DNA from: DATMER01 sp036277235
GTDB lineage: Bacteria > Acidobacteriota > Thermoanaerobaculia > Multivoradales > UBA5704
DNA: 5,026 nucleotides
NCBI GenBank assembly: GCA_036277235.1
Contig: DASUNJ010000105.1
Coordinates: forward strand, 1 to 5,026
Direction: 5' to 3'
Shown: positions 1 through 5,026 of the stretch, piece after piece
Numbering within the stretch: the first letter of the stretch is position 1
How the letters are laid out: every line of letters begins with the position of its first letter
Notes under the pieces: model-generated
Databases searched by the model: none
Told to the model about the DNA's origin: nothing
The model's input: only the letters and a program-made list of their open reading frames with translations
Position numbers and translations under genes: made by a program

Positions 1-282
1 TGCCGGCACTTTTGCCAGCCAGCCGGCGTAGGCCACGCCCAGACCATGGTTACCTCCCGACGCGGTCACCAGCCCTTTTCCCACCCGCTCTGCGGGCAGC
101 GACAGCACATTGTTCGTGGCTCCGCGGGCTTTGAAGGAGCCGGTCACCTGCAGCGACTCCAGCTTCAATGACAACCGACCAGCGGGAGTGGTTCTCAAGC
201 CCACGGCGCGGACCAGCGGTGTGCGCCGGACATGCGGCCCGATCCGCTCGCGCGCGGTCCGGATTGCAGCGAGATCGACCAT
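1..282 (-). CDS. PLP-dependent threonine/serine dehydratase-like protein (N-terminal 94 residues, runs off left edge)
   Basis: Translating the minus strand from the ATG at 282-280 gives 94 residues with no stop, reaching the window edge, so only the N-terminal part is seen. The motif GSFKARGA (residues 48-55) is the fold-type II PLP site, with K51 as the expected Schiff-base lysine. SGGNHG (75-80) is the asparagine loop that contacts the cofactor. RRTPLV (19-24) is the usual start of the fold in this family. Known members deaminate threonine or serine to 2-oxo acids in the cytoplasm. Relatives such as serine racemase or ectoine-pathway dehydratases share these motifs, so the substrate is open. 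The glycine-rich phosphate loop lies beyond the edge. The upstream reading frame meets a stop (TAA) at 312-310, inside the operator palindrome, and offers no better start. There is no clear Shine-Dalgarno. The gene is divergent from the XRE regulator and may share its control region. Confidence 0.88.
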   Translation of the reverse strand, partial: MVDLAAIRTARERIGPHVRRTPLVRAVGLRTTPAGRLSLKLESLQVTGSFKARGATNNVLSLPAERVGKGLVTASGGNHGLGVAYAGWLAKVPA

Positions 283-301
283 GAAAAGGCATGCTATCAG
301 T

Positions 302-352
302 GGCGTAACTTACGCTCTTCGTACGCTTGACTTACGCCCTTGTTACGCCTAT
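302..352. promoter_or_regulatory. Operator-like array: four 11-bp-phased TTACGC boxes plus one inverted box
   Basis: TTACGC occurs at 310-315, 332-337 and 343-348, and a one-mismatch copy GTACGC at 321-326. Start-to-start spacing is exactly 11 bp throughout, so all four boxes face the same side of the helix. An inverted copy, GGCGTAA, at 302-308 makes a 13-bp palindrome with the first box (GCGTAA-C-TTACGC, 303-315). The array lies between two divergent genes and covers the -35 and the spacer of the promoter reading into the XRE regulator. The arrangement is what a cooperatively binding regulator would use. That the neighbouring XRE protein is the binder is an inference. Confidence 0.72.
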
Positions 353-355
353 GAT
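327..355 (+). promoter_or_regulatory. Sigma70-type promoter for the XRE regulator
   Basis: The -35 is TTGACT at 327-332 (5 of 6 matches to TTGACA). A 17-bp spacer follows, then the -10 TATGAT at 350-355 (5 of 6 matches to TATAAT). Transcription would start near 362 and give a leader of about 43 nt before the GTG at 405. The -35 overlaps the segment between boxes 2 and 3 of the TTACGC array, boxes 3 and 4 fall in the spacer, and the -10 begins 2 bp after box 4. Protein bound to the array should therefore block RNA polymerase. Confidence 0.75.
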
Positions 356-390
356 TCTCTCCATGCTGAAGAGAACCGTACTCAACCCTC

Positions 391-396
391 AGGAGA
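391..396 (+). promoter_or_regulatory. Ribosome binding site AGGAGA for the XRE regulator
   Basis: AGGAGA lies 8 nt before the GTG at 405, ideal spacing. The overlapping ATG at 398 is only 1 nt away from it. This decides the GTG start. Confidence 0.75.
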
Positions 397-404
397 CATG
401 AGCC

Positions 405-869
405 GTGGCCACTACCGTTCTGAACGGGCTCGGTCAGGCGCTGCGCTGGCTCAGAGACCGACTCGGCAAGAAGCAGTACCAGGTGGCGGAAGCCGCCGGT
501 ATCACGAAAGGCATGCTCTCGGCGTACGAAACGGGTCGGCAACGGCCATCGCTGGAGACGCTGGAGAAGCTGCTGAACACTCTCGGGTGTGACCTGCACG
601 ACCTTCACAACGCGATCCAGATCGTGAACGGCCGGCCGGCCGCCATACGGCCGGGGAGCCGGTTCGGCGATTCGGAGAGCGGGAGAGGAAGGGAGCACGG
701 ATTCCCGGACTTGTACAGCGTGCTCGGACAGAGCGATCCGCTGCCGCCGGAGCTGGAGCGCGCCTTCGGGCAGCTCCTGGATGGCTTCCACAAGCTGATC
801 CGCTACATGCACCGTGCGTTCGACAAGCGTCCAAGGGGTGACGAGAGCCCCGCGGGCGAAAGCCCGTAG
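405..869 (+). CDS. XRE-family helix-turn-helix transcriptional regulator, 154 aa
   Basis: Residues 10-66 form a Cro/C1-type helix-turn-helix (HTH_3). Helix 2 is around QYQVAEAAG (24-32), and the recognition helix with its following turn covers TKGMLSAYETGRQRP (34-48), ending in the common SAYExGRxRPS pattern. A polar, glycine/arginine-rich linker (about 78-100) follows. The C-terminal helical segment (about 113-140, LERAFGQLLDGFHKLIRYMHRAF) matches no domain I recognise and could be for dimerisation or ligand sensing. The GTG start is preferred because AGGAGA at 391-396 sits 8 nt upstream and an in-frame TGA lies at 399-401. The ATG at 398 is in another frame and too close to the ribosome site. 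The protein is a cytoplasmic DNA-binding protein, probably autoregulated through the phased TTACGC boxes. It is divergent from the dehydratase and convergent with the aminotransferase-like gene. The targets are inferred. Confidence 0.88.
   Translation: MATTVLNGLGQALRWLRDRLGKKQYQVAEAAGITKGMLSAYETGRQRPSLETLEKLLNTLGCDLHDLHNAIQIVNGRPAAIRPGSRFGDSESGRGREHGFPDLYSVLGQSDPLPPELERAFGQLLDGFHKLIRYMHRAFDKRPRGDESPAGESP
853..866 (+). other. Small GNRA-capped hairpin at the end of the XRE gene
   Basis: CGGGC (853-857), a GAAA loop, then GCCCG (862-866) make a 5-bp stem ending directly before the TAG stop at 867-869. GAAA is a stable GNRA tetraloop. No U-run follows, so it is not a classical intrinsic terminator. 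It may stabilise the 3' end of the message or be incidental in GC-rich DNA. Confidence 0.35.
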
Positions 870-891
870 GTCTCCCATCACCTTTACGCCA

Positions 892-948
892 ACGGGCCGG
901 CCCGTCGGTCGCCTTCCCTCCCTCCGAGGTGGCCGGCGGGCCGGCCCG
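892..948. repeat. Two copies of the palindrome CGGGCCGGCCCG between convergent genes
   Basis: The 12-bp self-complementary sequence CGGGCCGGCCCG occurs at 893-904 and again, identically, at 937-948 (44 bp apart). The first copy extends to a 14-bp palindrome, ACGGGCCGGCCCGT, at 892-905. The pair lies between the 3' ends of the XRE gene and the aminotransferase-like gene. The two copies could pair with each other in RNA from either strand, giving a long-stem hairpin, so a bidirectional termination or mRNA-end role is possible. No T-tract is present, and a protein-binding role is equally open. Confidence 0.45.
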
Positions 949-955
949 AGCCGTT

Positions 956-2179
956 TCAGACCAGCTTCACTTGAAGGACCCGCGCCAACCTCTGCACGCC
1001 CTCCTCGATCCGGTGCGGCGGGTTGTTCCCGAAGCTCAGGCGCAGGGCACGGTCGGCGTGGCCGCCTCCCCGGGTCGCGAAGACGGAACCCGGGGTGAAG
1101 GCCACGTTTTCCATGGCCACGGCGTCCCGCAGCAAATCGCTCGAAGTCATCTCCTTGGGGAGCCCTTCCGGCAGCTCCACCCAGACATAGAGGCCGCTCG
1201 ACGGGCGGCTCCAGCGCGCCTCGCGGGGGAAGTGCTCCTGCAAGGTGCGGAGGAGCGTGTCCCTCCGGCGGCGGTACGCGGCCCGGATCGTCTCCAGGTG
1301 CTCGGGGAGGTGACCGGCCTCCAGAAAGGCCGAGATCGTTCGGTGGCTGAACGAGGGCACGTCCAGCTCCGCGGCGGCCGGCAGCAGGGCGAGGCGCGCG
1401 GGCGGATCGTCGGGTAGGACGATCCAGCCAGCGCGCAGGGCCGGCGCGAGGAGCATGGAGAAGGAGCCGAGATAGACGGCCCAGCGTGCGTCGAGTGCGC
1501 GCAACGGCGGCTCCGGGTGCCCGTCGTACGAGAGAAAGCCGTAGGTGTCGTCCTCGAGAATGGGCACCTCGTAGGCGCGGGCCAGGTCAAGGAGCTGCAA
1601 CCGCTTCTCCAGGCCCAGGCTCACTCCGAGAGGGTTGTGGCCTTCCGGAATCACGTAGAGGAAGGCGGGCCGCGCGCCGCCCGCCAGGAGCGCCTCCACC
1701 TGGGCCACGTCGATCCCCGTCCGGGGGTCCGTGGAAACCGTGAGAATCTCCGGGTCCAGGGGGAGCGCGGCACGGACCTTTTCCGAAACGGTCTCTTCGA
1801 GCAACACCTGGGAGCCGGGATCGAGGAGCAGGCGCCCCAGAAGGTCGAGAGCTCCCTCGGTACCGGTGGTGAGCACGATCTGCTCCGGCCGGCAGCGGAC
1901 CCCGCGCATCGCCATCAGCTCCACGATCTGGGCCTTGAGCGGTTGGAACGGGGTGCCGAGCTCCGGAGGAACTGGGTCGGCGAGCAGGTGCGCCGAGGCC
2001 TGGGCCACGGCGCTCATCGGGAAAAGCTCGGCCGCCGGCAGGTCGGCGGCCAGCGAGAGCACCCCGGGGAACTCGAGGAGCTCCTTGAGCTCGGTCGGCA
2101 CCGGGCTCGTCCGCGATGCGGGATTGTCTTGGACAGCGTCGATCATCTCGTCCTTCGGTTCTTTCTCCGGACCGCGCAT
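956..2179 (-). CDS. Class I/II aminotransferase-fold protein lacking the PLP lysine (possible pseudoenzyme), 407 aa
   Basis: The overall layout is that of fold-type I aminotransferases related to 2-aminoadipate/LysN-type enzymes and to the C-terminal domain of MocR regulators, with no N-terminal GntR domain. Landmarks in order are TTGTEGALDLLGRLLLDPG (104-122), IPEGHNPLG (177-185, with the family's N-P-x-G), EDDTYGF (209-215, with D210 and Y213 that contact the PLP ring), YLGSFSMLLAPALRAGW (236-252), SSGLYVW (327-333) and ALRLSF (378-383, with R380 as the carboxylate-binding arginine). In the family the fourth motif reads SFSK with an invariant Schiff-base lysine. Here residue 242 is methionine, codon ATG, from CAT at 1454-1456 on the plus strand. 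The usual tyrosine-containing segment after the DPG turn (DPTYP in relatives) is EETVSEK here. Normal transamination is therefore doubtful. A single AAG-to-ATG change or a sequencing error would explain the lysine alone. An alternative start is the ATG at 2146, which has AAGGA 4 nt upstream; the 2179 start has AAGGAA 12 nt upstream. Confidence 0.82.
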   Translation of the reverse strand: MRGPEKEPKDEMIDAVQDNPASRTSPVPTELKELLEFPGVLSLAADLPAAELFPMSAVAQASAHLLADPVPPELGTPFQPLKAQIVELMAMRGVRCRPEQIVLTTGTEGALDLLGRLLLDPGSQVLLEETVSEKVRAALPLDPEILTVSTDPRTGIDVAQVEALLAGGARPAFLYVIPEGHNPLGVSLGLEKRLQLLDLARAYEVPILEDDTYGFLSYDGHPEPPLRALDARWAVYLGSFSMLLAPALRAGWIVLPDDPPARLALLPAAAELDVPSFSHRTISAFLEAGHLPEHLETIRAAYRRRRDTLLRTLQEHFPREARWSRPSSGLYVWVELPEGLPKEMTSSDLLRDAVAMENVAFTPGSVFATRGGGHADRALRLSFGNNPPHRIEEGVQRLARVLQVKLV

Positions 2180-2285
2180 CGTAGCTAGAGGTTCCTTACC
2201 TTACATGGTACGGCTAGGCGGCCGAAGCGCGCCGGTCTGCCCGACTCTACGTTAATCGGTTACACAATCCGCCAGGTGGAGGGGT

Positions 2286-2302
2286 ACTTTGCATCGCAAA
2301 GT
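2286..2302. promoter_or_regulatory. Perfect inverted repeat ACTTTGC-ATC-GCAAAGT, candidate operator
   Basis: Seven-base arms, ACTTTGC at 2286-2292 and GCAAAGT at 2296-2302, flank a 3-nt centre. The arms match perfectly and are AT-richer than the surroundings. The repeat covers the candidate -35 of the prenyltransferase-operon promoter, as expected for a dimeric repressor site. The regulator is unknown. Confidence 0.5.
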
Positions 2303-2318
2303 GCTCTTCCTCTAGAAT
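2289..2318 (+). promoter_or_regulatory. Candidate sigma70 promoter of the prenyltransferase-fni-HMG-CoA reductase operon
   Basis: A weak -35, TTGCAT (2289-2294), is followed by an 18-bp spacer and TAGAAT (2313-2318), a 5-of-6 match to the -10 consensus. The start would be near 2325, giving a leader of roughly 118 nt. The weak -35 overlapped by an inverted repeat suggests a regulated promoter. A later TAAAAT at 2379-2384 has no partner -35. Confidence 0.4.
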
Positions 2319-2346
2319 ACCTCCGAAGCTCGCGCCCGGGAACTTT

Positions 2347-2376
2347 CCGCAGGGGCAAGTCGGTTATGCTCTGCGG
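2347..2376 (+). other. Leader stem CCGCAG/CTGCGG upstream of the prenyltransferase gene
   Basis: CCGCAG (2347-2352) can pair with CTGCGG (2371-2376) across an 18-nt loop, with a possible extra U-G pair outside. It lies in the predicted leader. It resembles no riboswitch I recognise and may be incidental. Confidence 0.25.
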
Positions 2377-2442
2377 GCTAAAATTCCTGGGCCAACAACC
2401 GGGGCCGATCCAAGCACGAGGCGAAAGAGAGAAACTCCAGGC

Positions 2443-3549
2443 ATGGGACTGTCCACGGCGGCCTCCAAGGCCCAATCGGTTCCGGAAGGCTTCCCCGCCC
2501 TCCTCGAGGGGTTCCGGGAGCGGCTCGAGCGCGAGCTGCACGCCTGGCTGGAAGTCAAGCGGCGCGCGGCGGCCGAGGCCGGCTCGCCCGAGATGCTCGA
2601 GCTGATCGACGGCGTCGGCCAGCTCGTGGTCCATGGCGGCAAGCGCGTGCGCCCGGCCCTTGTCTATCACGCCTACCGGGCTTGCGGCGGCACGGCCGAC
2701 GGCGAAGTGCTCCCCCTCGCGCTGGCCACCGAGCTCCTGCACACCTATCTCCTGATTCACGACGACATCATGGACCACGCCGAGGTCCGGCGCGGCCAGC
2801 CCGCGGCGCACGTGCGCTTCCGCAACGCCCACAGCCAGCGCGGGTTCCACGGCGACGCCCGCGACTTCGGGCTCTCGGTGGCGATCCTGCTCGGCGACCT
2901 CTCCCATACCTGGGCGGTCGAGCTGGCTTCCTGCGCGGCCGCGGGCCGCCCCGAGCTCGCCCGCTGCTTCGCGGCCATGAGCGAGGAGGTCATCGGCGGC
3001 CAGTATCTCGAGTTGCTGGTCGCCCAACGCCGAAGCGCTCGGGAAGAGGAGCTGACCCGGGTGCTGCGCCTCAAGTCCGGGCGGTACACGGCCGAGCGGC
3101 CGGTCCAGCTCGGCGCGATCCTGGCCGGCGCCGCGCCCGGAATGATGGAGGCGCTGTCGCGATACGGCGCGGCCGTGGGCGAGGCCTTCCAGCTTCAGGA
3201 CGACTTGCTGGGCATGTTCGGCAAGGCCGAGACCGTGGGCAAACCCGTGGGCGACGACCTGCGCGAGGGCAAGTTCACCTTCCTGATCCATCACGCTCTG
3301 TCCGCGGCTACTCCCGGGCAGCGCGAGACCCTCGAAGAAGCCTTGGGGGATCCCGGCGTTACCGCCGAGGAGGTCGCCCGGGTGCAGCGCATCCTCGAAG
3401 AGACCGGCGCGCGCGCCCGGGTCGAGGCCATGATCCAGGAGCGATTGCTCTCCGCGCGGCAGGCCCTCCAGGGCCTCGGCGAGCTGCGGCAGGAGGGCCG
3501 GTTCTTCCTTGAAGGGCTCTTGGACTACCTCTGGGAGCGCGAGCTGTGA
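2443..3549 (+). CDS. Short-chain polyprenyl diphosphate synthase (farnesyl/geranylgeranyl diphosphate synthase), 368 aa
   Basis: This all-alpha prenyltransferase joins IPP to allylic diphosphates head to tail. Motifs in order are GGKRVRP (65-71, IPP binding), the first aspartate-rich motif DDIMD (107-111), EVIGGQYLEL (182-191), KSGRYTAERP (211-220), the second motif QDDLLGMFG (252-260) and GKPVGDDLREGK (266-277). All Mg-binding aspartates of the first motif are present. The second reads DDxxG, as in many archaeal-type and actinobacterial-type enzymes, rather than DDxxD. There is no two-residue insertion in the first motif, unlike typical bacterial IspA. The residue five before it is Y102, an aromatic that limits chain length. 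FPP or GGPP is the likely product, but sequence alone does not settle which. The length is slightly above the usual 300-350. The ATG lacks a strong Shine-Dalgarno. It is the first gene of the mevalonate operon and overlaps the next by 4 nt. Confidence 0.9.
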   Translation: MGLSTAASKAQSVPEGFPALLEGFRERLERELHAWLEVKRRAAAEAGSPEMLELIDGVGQLVVHGGKRVRPALVYHAYRACGGTADGEVLPLALATELLHTYLLIHDDIMDHAEVRRGQPAAHVRFRNAHSQRGFHGDARDFGLSVAILLGDLSHTWAVELASCAAAGRPELARCFAAMSEEVIGGQYLELLVAQRRSAREEELTRVLRLKSGRYTAERPVQLGAILAGAAPGMMEALSRYGAAVGEAFQLQDDLLGMFGKAETVGKPVGDDLREGKFTFLIHHALSAATPGQRETLEEALGDPGVTAEEVARVQRILEETGARARVEAMIQERLLSARQALQGLGELRQEGRFFLEGLLDYLWEREL

Positions 3550-4568
3550 GCGGTGTCGTGGCCGAGCTGCGCGACCGCAAGGCCGAGCACATCCGCCTGG
3601 CCCTCGACGCCCGCATGCAGCTCGGCGAGAGCTGGTGGGACGAGTACCGATTCGGCCACGCTGCTTTACCTGAGATTGACATGGCCGAGGTCGACACCTC
3701 GGTCGAGTTCCTGGGCCGGCGCCTCTCCGCTCCCCTGCTCATCTCCTGCATGACCGGCGGCACCGAGATGGCCGGCCGGATCAACCGCAACCTGGCCGCG
3801 GCCGCTGAGGCCACGGGCGTCGCGGTCGGGGTCGGCTCCCAGCGCAAAGCGTTGGAAGATCCGGAGAAAGCTGATACCTTCCGCGTCCGCGAGGCCGCTC
3901 CCACAGCTCCCCTTCTGGCCAACCTCGGCGCCGTGCAGCTCAATTACGGCATGGGTGTCGCCGAGTGCCGGCAGGCGGTCGAGATGATCGGGGCGGACGC
4001 GCTCGTGCTCCACCTCAACCCGTTGCAGGAGGCGCTCCAGCCCGAGGGGCAGTGCGACTTCTCCGGGCTGCTGCCGAAGATCGGCGAAGTGGTGCGCGGG
4101 GTCGGCGTGCCGGTCGTGGCCAAGGAGGTCGGCAGCGGCCTTTCGGAAACGGTCGCGCGCGCCCTGGCCGGCGTCGGAGTCCGCATCCTGGACACCGCGG
4201 GCACCGGCGGCACGAGCTGGGCACGCATCGAGGCGGCCCGCTCCGGCGAGCTCGATCTGGGCGAGCTGTTCGCCGGCTGGGGCATCCCGACACCGCTGTC
4301 GATCCAGGAGGTCCGGCGGGTCGAAGGCGTGACGGTGATCGCCAGCGGCGGCCTGCGCAACGGCCTGGACCTGGCCAAGGCCCTCGCCCTGGGAGCCGAC
4401 CTGGGCGGCATGGCGTACCCGTTCCTCGCCGCGGCCACCGAGTCGCCGGACCAGGTGGCCGACAAGGTGCGGCGCATCGTGCGCGAGCTCAAGATCTGCA
4501 TGTTCTGCCTGGGTTTGAAAACGATCTCGGGGCTTCGAACCGTCGAGCTTCGAAAAGGGTCCTTCTGA
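3546..4568 (+). CDS. fni: Type 2 isopentenyl-diphosphate delta-isomerase (FMN-dependent), 340 aa
   Basis: The enzyme interconverts IPP and DMAPP using reduced FMN, NAD(P)H and Mg. Family landmarks are RKAEH (11-15, substrate binding), SCMTGGT (67-73), VGSQRKAL (96-103), HLNPLQEALQPEG (156-168, with Q161-E162 at the Mg/catalytic site), AKEVGSG (192-198), DTAGTGGTSWARIE (216-229) and ASGGLRNGLDLAKALALGAD (266-285, FMN phosphate binding). The length is typical and all key residues seem intact. It is unrelated to the zinc-type isomerase Idi-1. The start is GTG at 3546, overlapping the upstream stop as GTGA. A GGGAG at 3533-3537 sits 8 nt before it, and translational coupling is likely. Its place between the prenyltransferase and HMG-CoA reductase fits a mevalonate operon, because that route yields only IPP and needs an isomerase. 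Confidence 0.95.
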   Translation: MSGVVAELRDRKAEHIRLALDARMQLGESWWDEYRFGHAALPEIDMAEVDTSVEFLGRRLSAPLLISCMTGGTEMAGRINRNLAAAAEATGVAVGVGSQRKALEDPEKADTFRVREAAPTAPLLANLGAVQLNYGMGVAECRQAVEMIGADALVLHLNPLQEALQPEGQCDFSGLLPKIGEVVRGVGVPVVAKEVGSGLSETVARALAGVGVRILDTAGTGGTSWARIEAARSGELDLGELFAGWGIPTPLSIQEVRRVEGVTVIASGGLRNGLDLAKALALGADLGGMAYPFLAAATESPDQVADKVRRIVRELKICMFCLGLKTISGLRTVELRKGSF

Positions 4569-5026
4569 TGAGCAACCCGATCCAACTGCCGACTTCGCGG
4601 CGTGAAGAGCTGGTCCGTTCCCTGGTACGCAGGGAGATGCGCTTTCACGAGCTTCCCAAGGACCTCCCCGCCGAGGAGGCGGCGGAGATCCGGCGGCGCG
4701 CCCTGGAGCGCATGACCGATACGCCGCTCGACAACATCGCGCACCACTCGCTCGACGTGCAGCGGGCCTCCAAGCGCAACTGCGAGAACTTCTTCGGCGT
4801 GGCCCAGATCCCCATGGGCGTCGTCGGCCCGCTGCGCGTGCGCGGACGCTGCGCCGACGGCGACTTCTGGGTGCCTCTCGCCACCACCGAGGCGGCCCTG
4901 GTGGCGAGCACCAACCGCGGCTGCTCGGCCATCACCCAGGCCGGCGGCGCCGTGGTCCGGGTCGAGGACGTGGGCATGACCCGCGCGCCCGTCTTCCGCA
5001 CCTCGGGCATCCAGCAGACCCAGTGG
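4568..5026 (+). CDS. Hydroxymethylglutaryl-CoA reductase (N-terminal 153 residues, runs off right edge)
   Basis: Translation from the ATG at 4568 stays open for 153 codons to the window edge. ENFFGVAQIPMGVVGPLRV (73-91) and VPLATTEAALVASTNRGCSAI (102-122) are the signature segments of HMG-CoA reductase. E108 in TTEAAL is the catalytic glutamate; most members have TTEGAL, so the following glycine is alanine here. The enzyme reduces HMG-CoA to mevalonate with two NAD(P)H, the committed step of the pathway. No N-terminal membrane segments are visible, so it is the soluble prokaryotic form. The motif spelling looks nearer to class I, but class needs the full protein. The catalytic lysine, aspartate and histidine lie beyond the edge. 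The start codon overlaps the fni stop by one base (TGATG), with AAGGG at 4555-4559 8 nt upstream, indicating coupled translation. Confidence 0.93.
   Translation, partial: MSNPIQLPTSRREELVRSLVRREMRFHELPKDLPAEEAAEIRRRALERMTDTPLDNIAHHSLDVQRASKRNCENFFGVAQIPMGVVGPLRVRGRCADGDFWVPLATTEAALVASTNRGCSAITQAGGAVVRVEDVGMTRAPVFRTSGIQQTQW

Larger units (their letters stand above)
2180..2442. other. Divergent intergenic region between the aminotransferase-like gene and the mevalonate operon
   Basis: These 263 bp contain no convincing coding frame and are less GC-rich than the genes around them. They must carry the start signals for both divergent genes. I can support an inverted repeat (2286-2302) and a candidate rightward promoter (2289-2318), plus a leader stem (2347-2376). 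I see no good leftward promoter; a TACCAT-like -10 on the minus strand near 2205 lacks a -35. Confidence 0.6.

Noticed and set aside
110..592. 160-aa rightward open frame across the dehydratase start, the array and the XRE gene
   Set aside because: It is antisense to clear dehydratase coding sequence, crosses the promoter array and overlaps the XRE gene in another frame. It has no ribosome site or recognisable domain.
627..658. GGCCGGCC-rich run in the XRE gene
   Set aside because: It is explained by codon use in the linker of a high-GC gene and has no regular repeat unit.
1517..2188. 223-aa rightward open frame opposite the aminotransferase-like gene
   Set aside because: The minus-strand frame has clear aminotransferase family motifs; this one has none.
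2260..3294. 344-aa leftward open frame opposite the prenyltransferase
   Set aside because: It is the antisense of a well-supported prenyltransferase in high-GC DNA, where long shadow frames are expected. Its composition is low-complexity and no motif is visible.
4532..4554. Repeated GCTTCGAA, 15 bp apart, near the end of fni
   Set aside because: It lies within fni coding sequence, encodes ordinary C-terminal residues and is short. It could form a small hairpin, but nothing ties it to a function.
3944..4747. 267-aa leftward open frame opposite fni and HMG-CoA reductase
   Set aside because: It is an arginine/proline/serine-rich shadow of two certain genes on the plus strand.

Overview
The window is high-GC bacterial DNA (long GC-rich frames, GTG starts, tightly overlapping operon genes). 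It holds four complete protein genes and two that run off the edges. Mevalonate-route enzymes in a bacterium with this base composition would fit Acidobacteriota, Myxococcota or a similar phylum. No rRNA or other marker is present, so I do not assign a taxon.

Left part (1-955). The 5' half of a PLP-dependent threonine/serine dehydratase-like gene runs leftward off the edge. Divergent from it is a small XRE-type helix-turn-helix regulator (405-869). The gap between them carries a set of TTACGC boxes: four direct copies spaced exactly 11 bp apart plus one inverted copy. The boxes overlap a near-consensus sigma70 promoter (TTGACT, 17 bp, TATGAT) reading into the regulator. This looks like an autoregulatory operator array. 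The regulator ends convergently against the next gene, with two copies of a 12-bp GC palindrome between them.

Middle part (956-2442). A leftward gene encodes a class I/II aminotransferase-fold protein. The Schiff-base lysine of its SFSK motif is replaced by methionine, and other active-site landmarks are eroded, so it may be a pseudoenzyme. A 263-bp divergent intergenic region follows. It holds a perfect 7-3-7 inverted repeat overlapping a candidate promoter for the rightward operon.

Right part (2443-5026). Three genes are co-directional with overlapping ends: a short-chain polyprenyl diphosphate synthase (FPP/GGPP synthase type), type 2 isopentenyl-diphosphate isomerase (fni/idi-2), and the N-terminal third of HMG-CoA reductase. 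Together they point to isoprenoid synthesis through mevalonate. HMG-CoA reductase makes mevalonate, the type 2 isomerase interconverts IPP and DMAPP, and the prenyltransferase condenses them. The kinases, the decarboxylase and HMG-CoA synthase are not in the window and may lie downstream.

The strongest leads are the helically phased operator array and the lysine-less aminotransferase. I found no CRISPR array, IS element, tRNA or rRNA.
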